Source of the DNA: an uncultured Erysipelotrichaceae bacterium | GTDB taxonomy: Bacteria; Bacillota_I; Bacilli_A; Erysipelotrichales; Erysipelotrichaceae | Assembly (NCBI GenBank): GCA_937957895.1 | Contig: CALFEZ010000340.1 | Location: 1 to 5,483, forward strand | DNA length: 5,483 nt | Direction of reading: 5' to 3' | Shown: positions 1 to 5,483 of the stretch, in pieces | How the letters are laid out: each line of letters opens with the position of its first letter | Numbering within the stretch: position 1 is the stretch's first letter | Notes under the pieces: generated by a model | Database searches by the model: none | The model's input: the letters and a program-made list of their open reading frames with translations, nothing else | Told to the model about the DNA's origin: nothing | Made by a program: the position numbers and the translations under genes

Positions 1-527
1 ACAGAACTGATCATGATCGCACTCAGATAACGATAAGGTGTTCGCAGTTTTCGATAAAGTACACCTCTAAAAACGATTTCTTCAACGATCGGTGCCATGA
101 TAACTGCTGAGAAGATGACAAATGGTGCATTGATCTTGATGGCATCGATGATGCTTGCCTGATTTTCGCTGATATCTACTCCCAAAAAGTAAGCCAATAT
201 CGGGTTTACCGCCAACATGGTTAAATACATTAAACCAAAAGTGATAAAAATCTTCTTGGTGTATTTTTTTGTATTGATTTGTATCAGGTGTTCTTCCGCA
301 AATAGTGGTCGGCCTGCAATCACGGTGACTGCGATCGTAAACAACATGATGGCATATCCGATCGATGGGGAAAGTCCAAACTCAATGTCGGTAAAACGTG
401 CTGTCAGAACGATTCCGATCAGCGGATAGACAAACAGAAACCCAACGAAATAGTTGAGCAATATCACCACGGCTGCAGGTGTGGACAGCAAAGTAGGTTG
501 TTCGAGTTTTGGATTACGTTTGATCAT
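1..527 (-). CDS. CPBP-family intramembrane protease, 3' end outside window
   Basis: Reading leftward from ATG 527-525, the frame stays open for 175 codons to the window edge, so the C-terminus is missing. The protein is strongly hydrophobic, with likely membrane segments near residues 18-42, 56-71, 93-115 and 134-147. At residues 145-159 it carries APIVEEIVFRGVLYR, the EExxxR motif of the CPBP (CaaX protease / bacteriocin-processing, Abi) family, where the glutamates (149, 150) and the arginine (154) belong to the metal-dependent active site. The visible end (SAIMISSV) resembles the lead-in to the second, histidine-bearing motif, which must lie outside the window. The start is set by GGAAAGG six bases upstream. 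The first 14 bases overlap the end of mnmA in another frame, so the two are probably co-transcribed and translationally coupled. Family membership is well supported. The substrate is unknown: relatives serve in bacteriocin immunity, peptide processing or as uncharacterised membrane proteins. Confidence 0.9.
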   Translation of the reverse strand, partial: MIKRNPKLEQPTLLSTPAAVVILLNYFVGFLFVYPLIGIVLTARFTDIEFGLSPSIGYAIMLFTIAVTVIAGRPLFAEEHLIQINTKKYTKKIFITFGLMYLTMLAVNPILAYFLGVDISENQASIIDAIKINAPFVIFSAVIMAPIVEEIVFRGVLYRKLRTPYRYLSAIMISS

Positions 528-1656
528 GATGTACCTTTCCATAAATCATCTCACTAAGTGGTTGGCCTTTTTTAAGTACCTGAGAAATTTGACCACCACC
601 CAGACATATATCTCCATCATAAAGTACGGCTTCCTGACCCAATGTGACGGCAGCGATCGTCTGAGGATATGAAAGATATAGTTTACCCTCTTGATGATGG
701 CAAACGACTTCGTTGTCTTTTTGGCGATACCTGAACTTCGCAGTGCATTTGGTTGGTATCTTGTCGGTCAGCAAGTTAACACGGTCAAGAATACAAGCAT
801 CCGAATATAGATCCGGATGATGTTGTGTCAAACCAACATACAATTCGTTTTTCGAAAGATCTTTTCCCACAACGAACCAAGGTCCGTGATGATGATCGAT
901 GTGAAGTCCTTTTCGTTGTCCAATGGTATAAAACATGACGCCATGATGTTTTCCAAGGATTTTTTTGGTATCGACATCGATGATGTTACCCGGTTGCGAT
1001 GGAATATAATTATGTAAAAAATCCCTAAAATGCCTTTCTCCGATAAAACATATCCCTGTGGAATCTTTCTTTGTTGCAAGTTCAAAACCCTGCTCTTTGG
1101 CGATGGCACGCACTTCATCTTTTTGCATGCTTCCCAAAGGAAAGATGACATAATCGAGGACATCACGCGGCATCTGGACCAGAAAATAGGTCTGGTCTTT
1201 GTTTTTGTCAGCAGCCTTTGCTAGATATGGGATACCATCAACAATGACTTTTTGTGCGTAGTGACCGGTTGCGATCGCATCAAATCCATGTTTTTTGGCA
1301 TAATCGATAAATGCATCGAACTTGATGTGTTTGTTGCATAGGATGTCAGGATTGGGAGTATAACCTTTTTTTGTTTCCTGAATGAACACATTGAAAACTT
1401 CGTCCCAATACTCTTGGACAAAATCGACACGATGTAGTTTTACATTCAGCTGTTTGGCAACCTTAAGTGCATCCATGTAGTCTGTTTCCTGTGGACAAAC
1501 CTCTTGATCCAAAGTTGGATTTCCCAAAAAGTCATTGTTGATGGATGCATCCCAGTTGCGCATGAACCCACACTCGATCTGATGTCCCTGTTGGATCAAA
1601 AGATAGGCAGCAACAGCTGAATCGACTCCTCCCGAGAGTCCGACAAACACTTTCAT
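514..1656 (-). CDS. mnmA: tRNA-specific 2-thiouridylase MnmA
   Basis: This cytoplasmic enzyme, known from its family, uses ATP to adenylate U34 in the anticodon of tRNA-Lys, -Glu and -Gln and then inserts sulfur received from a cysteine desulfurase, giving 2-thiouridine. The 380-residue protein is close to the family's usual 360-380. An N-terminal PP-loop ATPase motif, SGGVDS, sits at residues 8-13. NPDILCNKHIKF places the catalytic cysteine at 107, and GICFIGER places the second, persulfide-forming cysteine at 203. ATGHYA (129-134) and KDQTYFL (153-159) are also family hallmarks, so no key residue is missing. The ATG start follows AGAGGTG by four bases. In Bacillus the usual neighbour is a dedicated cysteine desulfurase; none is seen here, and the upstream gene is an Spx regulator instead. 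An extended -10 promoter lies just upstream and a protease gene overlaps the 3' end. Confidence 0.97.
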   Translation of the reverse strand: MKVFVGLSGGVDSAVAAYLLIQQGHQIECGFMRNWDASINNDFLGNPTLDQEVCPQETDYMDALKVAKQLNVKLHRVDFVQEYWDEVFNVFIQETKKGYTPNPDILCNKHIKFDAFIDYAKKHGFDAIATGHYAQKVIVDGIPYLAKAADKNKDQTYFLVQMPRDVLDYVIFPLGSMQKDEVRAIAKEQGFELATKKDSTGICFIGERHFRDFLHNYIPSQPGNIIDVDTKKILGKHHGVMFYTIGQRKGLHIDHHHGPWFVVGKDLSKNELYVGLTQHHPDLYSDACILDRVNLLTDKIPTKCTAKFRYRQKDNEVVCHHQEGKLYLSYPQTIAAVTLGQEAVLYDGDICLGGGQISQVLKKGQPLSEMIYGKVHHDQT

Positions 1657-1674
1657 AAAACACCTCTGACACGT

Positions 1675-1683
1675 ATTATATCA
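1675..1683 (-). promoter_or_regulatory. Extended -10 promoter of mnmA
   Basis: On the minus strand this reads TGATATAAT, a perfect TGnTATAAT extended -10 element. No convincing -35 hexamer lies 16-18 bases upstream (candidates such as CCAAGT), which fits an extended -10 promoter. Transcription would start near 1668, leaving a leader of only about 12 bases that begins at the AGAGGTG ribosome binding site. Inferred from the sequence only. Confidence 0.6.
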
Positions 1684-1684
1684 T

Positions 1685-1708
1685 AAAAAAACTGTACACT
1701 TGGTACAG
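1685..1708 (-). terminator. Intrinsic terminator after the Spx gene
   Basis: Reading leftward, CTGTAC (1708-1703), loop CAAGT, GTACAG (1697-1692) form a perfect 6-bp hairpin, followed immediately by seven Ts (1691-1685). It begins one base after the TGA stop of the Spx gene. The stem is short with moderate GC, so some readthrough into mnmA is plausible. There is no matching T-tract on the opposite strand, so it should act leftward only. Confidence 0.7.
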
Positions 1709-1709
1709 C

Positions 1710-2153
1710 TCATTCAATATCTTCGGCTTGCTGGAATGTATGTCCGCACTCAGGATAGTTGGGACAGTTTGGATTGCATGATTGGATGGCGATCTTGCGA
1801 AGCTCAGGTGGTACGAATGCGCCTATCTCTTCTTCATCATATCCAACAAGAAAACTTCTTTCATTGAGGATGATGGGGCGTTTGAGTACTGATGGGTTCT
1901 TTTGGATAAATGCCACCAGTTCCTTGATCGATAATTCTTCAATATCGATCTTGCTCTCTTGAATAACTTTCGAACGTTTTGATATGATGTCTTCCGTTCC
2001 ATTTTCTGAACGCATCAAAAGATGTTTGATTTCATTTTCGTTTAGCAATGTCGTGAAGATGTTCTTTTCGATAAACTTCAAGTTTCTTTCGTGCATCCAT
2101 TGTTTGACCTTCCGGCAAGATGCACAACCAGGAGATGTGTAAATAACGATCAT
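1710..2153 (-). CDS. spx: Spx/ArsC-family transcriptional regulator with Cys-rich C-terminal tail
   Basis: Spx proteins bind the alpha C-terminal domain of RNA polymerase and redirect transcription during thiol/disulfide stress. The 147-residue sequence has the thioredoxin-like ArsC fold signature and aligns without gaps to my memory of Bacillus subtilis Spx: redox switch C10-A-S-C13, NIF at 31-33, NGTEDIISKRSKV around Gly52 (the alpha-contact residue), Arg60 and Lys62, then KRPIIL with Arg92 and VGYDEEEI at 103-110. An arsenate reductase would have a single catalytic cysteine here, so Spx is the better call. The tail is odd: B. subtilis Spx has about 131 residues, while this one continues with CNPNCPNYPECGH (126-138), giving three cysteines and a histidine, and an acidic end. 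AAGGAGGG five bases before the ATG fixes the start. The gene has its own promoter and terminator. Its exact in vivo role among possible Spx paralogues is unproven. Confidence 0.88.
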   Translation of the reverse strand: MIVIYTSPGCASCRKVKQWMHERNLKFIEKNIFTTLLNENEIKHLLMRSENGTEDIISKRSKVIQESKIDIEELSIKELVAFIQKNPSVLKRPIILNERSFLVGYDEEEIGAFVPPELRKIAIQSCNPNCPNYPECGHTFQQAEDIE

Positions 2154-2158
2154 GATAT

Positions 2159-2166
2159 CCCTCCTT
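2159..2166 (-). promoter_or_regulatory. Ribosome binding site of the Spx gene
   Basis: AAGGAGGG on the minus strand, five bases before ATG 2153. It is a near-perfect Shine-Dalgarno sequence, the strongest in the window apart from that of the ABC ATPase, and it decides the start codon. Confidence 0.9.
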
Positions 2167-2174
2167 GCTGTTTC

Positions 2175-2203
2175 ATTATATTATACAAATGCATCCATGA
2201 AAA
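2175..2203 (-). promoter_or_regulatory. Probable promoter of the Spx gene
   Basis: On the minus strand, TTTTCA (2203-2198, four of six matches to TTGACA), a 17-base spacer and TATAAT (2180-2175). A second TATAAT overlaps it one step upstream (2185-2180), so the exact start is uncertain. Transcription would begin near 2168, just upstream of the ribosome binding site. CATGA half-sites overlap and flank the -35 region. Confidence 0.55.
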
Positions 2204-2222
2204 GAAAAACATGATGATCATG
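2196..2222. promoter_or_regulatory. Cluster of CATGA half-sites, possible operator
   Basis: CATGAT-G-ATCATG (2210-2222) is a perfect 6-bp inverted repeat around one base. Another CATGA lies at 2196-2200, and CCATGA (2195-2200) pairs as an inverted repeat with TCATGG (2218-2223). The cluster sits on and just upstream of the putative spx -35 and between the two divergent gene groups. This looks like a protein-binding site, but the region is AT-rich and no regulator is identified. Confidence 0.35.
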
Positions 2223-2239
2223 GAAAAATTTACATACAT

Positions 2240-2268
2240 TTAACACAAATTTTGATATCACGCAAAAT
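2240..2268 (+). promoter_or_regulatory. Candidate distal promoter of the trpS operon
   Basis: TTAACA (2240-2245, five of six matches to -35), a 17-base spacer and CAAAAT (2263-2268, four of six matches to -10). The -10 forms one arm of the inverted repeat ATTTTG-N8-CAAAAT (2249-2268). It would give a leader of about 70 bases containing the 7-codon frame at 2322. The -10 is weak, so this is tentative. Confidence 0.3.
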
Positions 2269-2279
2269 ATCGCATTTGC

Positions 2280-2308
2280 TTGAAGTTATTGTGAAATAGT
2301 GGTTAAAT
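2280..2308 (+). promoter_or_regulatory. Candidate proximal promoter of the trpS operon
   Basis: TTGAAG (2280-2285), a 17-base spacer and TTAAAT (2303-2308), each with four of six consensus matches. The start would fall near 2315, about 32 bases before the trpS ATG. It is an alternative to the distal candidate; base composition alone can produce such matches. Confidence 0.3.
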
Positions 2309-2321
2309 GAAAAAGGAAATA

Positions 2322-2345
2322 ATGCCAATGAATAGTGAGGAATGA
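2322..2345 (+). other. Possible 7-codon leader frame before trpS
   Basis: ATG 2322 opens MPMNSEE and stops at TGA 2343-2345, one base before the trpS ATG at 2347. AAGGA (2313-2317) lies four bases upstream, a better ribosome binding site than that of trpS itself. The same frame can also begin at ATG 2307, adding MKKEI. It contains no tryptophan codon, so it is not a classical Trp attenuator peptide. It could couple translation to trpS, or be chance. Confidence 0.25.
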
Positions 2346-2346
2346 C

Positions 2347-3342
2347 ATGATGAAAAGAATGCTGAGCGGGATCAAGCCTAGCGGTGAACTAACTCTTGGA
2401 AACTATCTTGGTGCATTGAAAAACTTCGTGAAGTATCAAAACGAGTATGAGATGTATGTCTTTGTCGCGAATCTGCACTGTATCACCGTCTATCTGGATC
2501 CAAAGCAACTAAGAAAATACCTAAAGGATGCCGTAGCTTTGTATCTTGCAAGTGGGTTGGACAAAGACAAAGCAACCATTTTTTTACAGACTGACGTCAT
2601 GGAACATGCTCAGCTTGGATTTATCCTTAGCTGTAACACTTATATGGGCGAAATGAATCGCATGACACAATACAAAGACAAAGAATCATCAGGAGAAAAA
2701 AACATCACAGTGGGGTTTTACTCCTATCCTACTTTGATGGCCGCTGACATTCTTATGTATGATGCGGACTTTGTTCCGGTCGGCAACGATCAAAAACAAC
2801 ACGTTGAGATCACACGTGATATCGCCGAGCGTTTCAACAACCGTTATTCACCGACATTTGTGGTACCTGAACCACTGATCCCGATCGCAGGTGCACGTAT
2901 CATGTCACTTTCTGAACCTACCAAAAAAATGAGTAAATCACAGCATAACGATAAAGGAGTCATCTACATGTTGGATGAGCCAAGTGTGATCCGCAAAAAG
3001 ATCATGTCTGCCAAAACCGATATGGATAATAGCATCCGTTTCGATCCGGAAAACAAACCGGGTATTTCGAATCTATTGCAAATCATTGCAGCTTGCCAGG
3101 ATATTTCCATACAGCAAGCAGTTGAAAACCATCAACATCAAAACTACAGTGAGTTCAAATCGTCCGTCGCCGATATCATTATCGATACCCTACTGCCGAT
3201 CCAACAGCGTTATCAAGAGATCATCGATAGTGACATCCTTGAACAAACCCTTCTTGAAGGAAAAGAGAAGGCACAAAAAATTGCCAGCAGGAAACTACAT
3301 AAAGTACAACGAAAAGTCGGTCTGGAGATCAAAAAGAAATAA
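2347..3342 (+). CDS. trpS: Tryptophanyl-tRNA synthetase
   Basis: This cytoplasmic class I synthetase joins tryptophan to tRNA-Trp using ATP. The 331 residues match the compact bacterial TrpRS length of about 330. Visible in order are SGIKPSGELTLGNYLGAL near residues 7-24, with TLGN (16-19) as the HIGH-equivalent ATP site; PVGNDQKQHVEITRDIAERFN from 144, the tryptophan/adenylate pocket region typical of TrpRS; and KMSKS at 194-198. I chose ATG 2347 because GAGG (2337-2340) lies six bases upstream. ATG 2350 is almost as good and matches the short N-termini of relatives, whereas the longer GTG 2335 start has no well-spaced binding site. No T-box leader is visible, although many Bacillota synthetase genes have one. 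The gene heads a tightly packed run with uppP and an ABC transporter. Identity is secure; only the start is uncertain. Confidence 0.96.
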   Translation: MMKRMLSGIKPSGELTLGNYLGALKNFVKYQNEYEMYVFVANLHCITVYLDPKQLRKYLKDAVALYLASGLDKDKATIFLQTDVMEHAQLGFILSCNTYMGEMNRMTQYKDKESSGEKNITVGFYSYPTLMAADILMYDADFVPVGNDQKQHVEITRDIAERFNNRYSPTFVVPEPLIPIAGARIMSLSEPTKKMSKSQHNDKGVIYMLDEPSVIRKKIMSAKTDMDNSIRFDPENKPGISNLLQIIAACQDISIQQAVENHQHQNYSEFKSSVADIIIDTLLPIQQRYQEIIDSDILEQTLLEGKEKAQKIASRKLHKVQRKVGLEIKKK

Positions 3343-3343
3343 C

Positions 3344-4144
3344 ATGAGACATTTTTGGATATTTATCATCCTGGCGATCATCCAAGGGTTGACTGAACCG
3401 ATCCCGGTTTCAAGCAGCGGACATCTTGTGCTGGCTCAGGCACTGTTTCAGATCGAATCAAACGATGCCACTTTGGAGATTTTGCTCCATCTTGGATCGT
3501 TGATTGCCATCATCCTTTTTTATTACAAGGATATCAAACAACTCATACTCGATAACTGGGATTTCATCATCAAAAGAAATTTTTCAAAACGTTCCGAATT
3601 CGACTTTTTAATCAAGTTGATCATCGCGACGATCCCTGCAGGTTTGATCGGACTGTTGTTCAAAGATGCGATCGAAGCTACCTTATCACAACCACGTGTC
3701 GTTGGTTATACCTTGTTGTTTACAGCATTCATGCTTGCTTCTACTTACTTGGTGACTAAAACCAAAAAACGTCCCATCAACGGATTTCGAGCACTTATCA
3801 TCGGAATCGGACAGGCGATTGCTTTGTTGCCGGGAGTATCACGAAGTGGTCTGACGACTTCTACTGCTTTGTTGGTCAAAACCGATCCTGCTGAAGCGAT
3901 GCGGTTTTCATTTTTGCTGTTTATCCCCATTGACACATTGGTGATGCTTGTGGGAGTTCCCGAGATACTCTCACAACCTGATTTTTCTCAATATGCTGTT
4001 TCTTATCTCGTAGCTACGATCGTAAGCGGCATCGTCACCTTTTATGCCATGCATTTAGTCAAGATCGTACTAAAAAGCAGAAAGTATCATTTGTTTTCAT
4101 TGTATTGTGCCACAATAGGCATCATTGTATTGCTTATTTTCTAA
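3344..4144 (+). CDS. uppP: Undecaprenyl-diphosphate phosphatase (BacA/UppP type)
   Basis: This integral membrane enzyme removes a phosphate from undecaprenyl pyrophosphate, regenerating the lipid carrier for peptidoglycan and other wall polymers; overexpression in relatives gives bacitracin resistance. The 266 residues are near the family's usual 265-280, with many hydrophobic segments. The first active-site motif is QGLTEPIPVSSSGHLVL from residue 14, a Q/ExxxE pattern (Gln14, Glu18) ending in SSSGH (23-27). The second is PGVSRSG with the catalytic-site arginine at 167. Many homologues have EF where this has EP in the first motif; I recall a Bacillota clade with the same TEPIP wording, so I treat it as a subfamily trait. 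The frame extends upstream to 3086, but that part lies inside trpS and reads as non-membrane sequence, so ATG 3344, one base after the trpS stop, is the start. No strong ribosome binding site is visible, suggesting coupling to trpS translation. Confidence 0.95.
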   Translation: MRHFWIFIILAIIQGLTEPIPVSSSGHLVLAQALFQIESNDATLEILLHLGSLIAIILFYYKDIKQLILDNWDFIIKRNFSKRSEFDFLIKLIIATIPAGLIGLLFKDAIEATLSQPRVVGYTLLFTAFMLASTYLVTKTKKRPINGFRALIIGIGQAIALLPGVSRSGLTTSTALLVKTDPAEAMRFSFLLFIPIDTLVMLVGVPEILSQPDFSQYAVSYLVATIVSGIVTFYAMHLVKIVLKSRKYHLFSLYCATIGIIVLLIF

Positions 4145-4150
4145 AAGGAG
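4145..4150 (+). promoter_or_regulatory. Ribosome binding site of the ABC ATPase
   Basis: AAGGAG overlaps the last base region of the uppP stop (TAA 4142-4144 precedes it directly) and lies seven bases before ATG 4158. It rules out the in-frame upstream start at 4125, which would lie within uppP. Confidence 0.85.
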
Positions 4151-4157
4151 AACCTAT

Positions 4158-4880
4158 ATGATCGAAATCAATGGCATTACGAAAGTCTACTCAAAAAAAG
4201 TCAAAGCAGTCGACAAGCTTTCTTTGTCGATCCCCGATGGAAAGATCGTCGGTTTTATCGGACCCAACGGTGCTGGCAAAACCACTACCTTAAAAATGAT
4301 GTGCGGGATCCTCAAACCGGATGAAGGCCACGTACTGCTTAATGGGTATGATATCACCAAGCAACCGATCGAAGCCAAAAAACAATTTGGTTTTGTTGCT
4401 GATAATGCTGATATCTTCTTGCGTCTGAAAGGGATCGAATATCTGAACCTCATGGCAGATATATATGAAGTCGATACCGAGGTTCGCTCTCAACGGATCC
4501 AAGAATATGCCCAGCAGTTTGAAATGACGAGTGCTCTAAATGATAAGATACTGTCATATTCGCACGGTATGCGTCAAAAAATAGTCATTATGGGAGCGAT
4601 CTTGCATCAGCCAAGCATCTGGGTCCTGGATGAACCGCTGACTGGACTAGACCCACAGTCTTCCTTTGAATTGAAGCAAATGATGCGCAAACACGCATCA
4701 GATAGCAAAACCGTTTTCTTTTCGACACATGTGCTGGAAGTGGCAGAAAAACTATGTGATTATGTGGTCATCATCAACTTTGGACAAGTCCTTTATGAGG
4801 GGACATTGGATGATCTTCGAGCTAAATACCAACAAAAGAGTTTGGAAGAGATCTTCTTAGAGGTAACCAAACGTGCGTAA
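4158..4880 (+). CDS. ABC transporter ATP-binding protein (ABC-2-type exporter)
   Basis: This cytoplasmic ATPase would power the membrane protein encoded next. Its 240 residues form one complete nucleotide-binding domain. Walker A is GPNGAGKTT at 35-43, the signature is SHGMRQ at 135-140 (SHG in place of the commoner SGG), Walker B ends in LDEP with Asp158 and Glu159, the D-loop is LTGLDP (161-166) and the switch histidine is His191. In the Q-loop region the glutamine appears replaced, the stretch reading GFVADNADIF before LRLKGIEYLNLMADIY. Such variants are familiar in ABC-2/Ecs-like ATPases of Bacillota, so activity is expected. The start is set by AAGGAG seven bases upstream, 13 bases after uppP. 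The 3' end overlaps the permease gene by eight bases. The substrate cannot be told from sequence; proximity to uppP hints at, but does not show, a cell-envelope role. Confidence 0.95.
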   Translation: MIEINGITKVYSKKVKAVDKLSLSIPDGKIVGFIGPNGAGKTTTLKMMCGILKPDEGHVLLNGYDITKQPIEAKKQFGFVADNADIFLRLKGIEYLNLMADIYEVDTEVRSQRIQEYAQQFEMTSALNDKILSYSHGMRQKIVIMGAILHQPSIWVLDEPLTGLDPQSSFELKQMMRKHASDSKTVFFSTHVLEVAEKLCDYVVIINFGQVLYEGTLDDLRAKYQQKSLEEIFLEVTKRA

Positions 4881-5483
4881 ATATGCAGCATTGACCACGG
4901 CACTAGTAAAGAATTCCTTCTCTTTTGTCGATCAGGGCTTTTCAAAGAAATCCAAAAAATGGATCTCGATCGCGCTTATCGGTATTTTGATCGTTTCATT
5001 TGTTCCGGCCTTGGTTGGTTTGTACTTCATTGCTGTCGACATGCTGAAACTGCTTATCGTCATGGGGCAGGAAGGTGTCATTTTGGCTCTTACTTTCCAA
5101 CTTTCCGGTTTGATCATCTTCTTTTTTGCCATATTTTTGATACCGGCTATTTTCTACTTCTCAAAAGACATCGAACATCTGCTTAGCGTTCCGCTTCGAC
5201 CTGTGGAGATCATCGCATCGAAATTCACCGTTACTTACATATATGAAACGATGCTGTTGGTATTGCTCACATTGCCCGTTTTGCTGGCTTATGTCTTTAC
5301 GGTGGAAGTTTCGAGCGGATTTGTGCTGATGCTGATCTTGATCGTTTTGACATTGCCTTTATTGCCATTGATCTTTGCTTCAGTGATGGTGATGGCTGTC
5401 ATGTGGCTTTTTCCGCTGTTTAAAAACCGCGACTTGTTCAACATGCTTTCAGGGATCATCATTTTGGTCTTTGCCTTATGGAT
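4873..5483 (+). CDS. ABC transporter membrane subunit, 3' end outside window
   Basis: The frame opens at GTG 4873 inside the last codons of the ATPase gene (8-base overlap, different frame) and stays open for 203 codons to the window edge. AGAGGT (4859-4864) lies eight bases upstream, and no other in-frame ATG occurs until 5041, so GTG is the likely start. The first 30 residues are basic and amphipathic; hydrophobic segments follow near 31-55, 69-96, 120-142, 150-182 and from 191. Between the second and third, FYFSKDIEHLLSVPLRPVEI (94-113) resembles the cytoplasmic loop of large Bacillota permeases annotated as 'putative ABC transporter permease subunit' (I recall Pfam ABC_tran_2, PF16949; not checked). 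With the preceding ATPase it should form an exporter or envelope-remodelling complex. The full protein is probably about 500 or more residues, by analogy. Substrate unknown. Confidence 0.85.
   Translation, partial: MRKYAALTTALVKNSFSFVDQGFSKKSKKWISIALIGILIVSFVPALVGLYFIAVDMLKLLIVMGQEGVILALTFQLSGLIIFFFAIFLIPAIFYFSKDIEHLLSVPLRPVEIIASKFTVTYIYETMLLVLLTLPVLLAYVFTVEVSSGFVLMLILIVLTLPLLPLIFASVMVMAVMWLFPLFKNRDLFNMLSGIIILVFALW

Noticed and set aside
217..672. Two plus-strand reading frames at 217-429 and 454-672
   Set aside because: They lie antisense to the protease and mnmA coding regions, lack good ribosome binding sites and show no recognisable motif.
1710..2153. Arsenate reductase ArsC
   Set aside because: The C10-x-x-C13 switch, Gly52 region and RPII..VGY pattern match Spx; no arsenic-resistance genes are nearby.
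2154..2346. T-box riboswitch upstream of trpS
   Set aside because: No conserved AGGGTGGNACCGCG-like T-box sequence and no terminator hairpin with a T-tract precede trpS. The transcribed leader would be at most about 70 bases from either candidate promoter, too short for a T-box.
2335..2346. GTG start of trpS at 2335
   Set aside because: The AAGGA at 2313-2317 is 17 bases away, too far, and the GAGG used by ATG 2347 would fall inside the coding sequence. Relatives begin only a few residues before SGIxPSG.
3086..3343. N-terminal extension of UppP upstream of ATG 3344
   Set aside because: It is an open stretch inside trpS in another frame, rich in Lys/Ser/Pro with no family similarity. The canonical short UppP N-terminus begins at 3344.
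4125..4157. Upstream ATG start of the ABC ATPase
   Set aside because: It overlaps the uppP end and would place the AAGGAG binding site inside the gene; ATG 4158 has ideal spacing and gives the usual N-terminus.
4158..5483. Bacteriocin immunity or lantibiotic locus formed by the ABC genes and the CPBP protease
   Set aside because: The protease is in a separate divergent operon about 3.6 kb away and no precursor peptide or modification gene is present in the window.

Overview
The window looks like chromosomal DNA from a low-to-moderate GC Gram-positive bacterium (Bacillota). The clues are strong AAGGAGG-type ribosome binding sites, an Spx protein that matches the Bacillus type residue for residue at its key positions, the standard genetic code (TGA used as stop, TGG as Trp) and very tight gene packing. 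A lineage near Erysipelotrichales is my best guess; it rests on general resemblance only.

Layout: two divergent gene groups flank a 193-base control region (2154-2346). Leftward, on the minus strand, come an Spx-family regulator (2153-1710), then a short intrinsic terminator that runs directly into an extended -10 promoter, then mnmA (1656-514, tRNA 2-thiouridylase), and then, overlapping the end of mnmA by 14 bases, a CPBP-family membrane protease cut off by the left edge (527-1). Rightward, on the plus strand, come trpS (2347-3342, tryptophanyl-tRNA synthetase), uppP (3344-4144, undecaprenyl pyrophosphate phosphatase), an ABC transporter ATPase (4158-4880) and its membrane partner (from 4873, cut off by the right edge). 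The plus-strand genes are 1 base apart, 13 bases apart and overlapping by 8 bases respectively, so they are probably one transcript.

How the genes work together: most of the content is housekeeping. It covers tRNA charging and tRNA wobble modification, recycling of the cell-wall lipid carrier, an ABC-2-like exporter of unknown substrate, and a thiol-stress regulator beside a sulfur-transfer enzyme. I see no mobile element, CRISPR array, tRNA, rRNA, prophage or defence cassette, and no convincing undescribed system. The points most worth a second look are a cysteine/histidine-rich tail on the Spx protein, clustered CATGA half-sites at the spx promoter, the compressed terminator-promoter before mnmA, and a tiny reading frame that ends one base before trpS.
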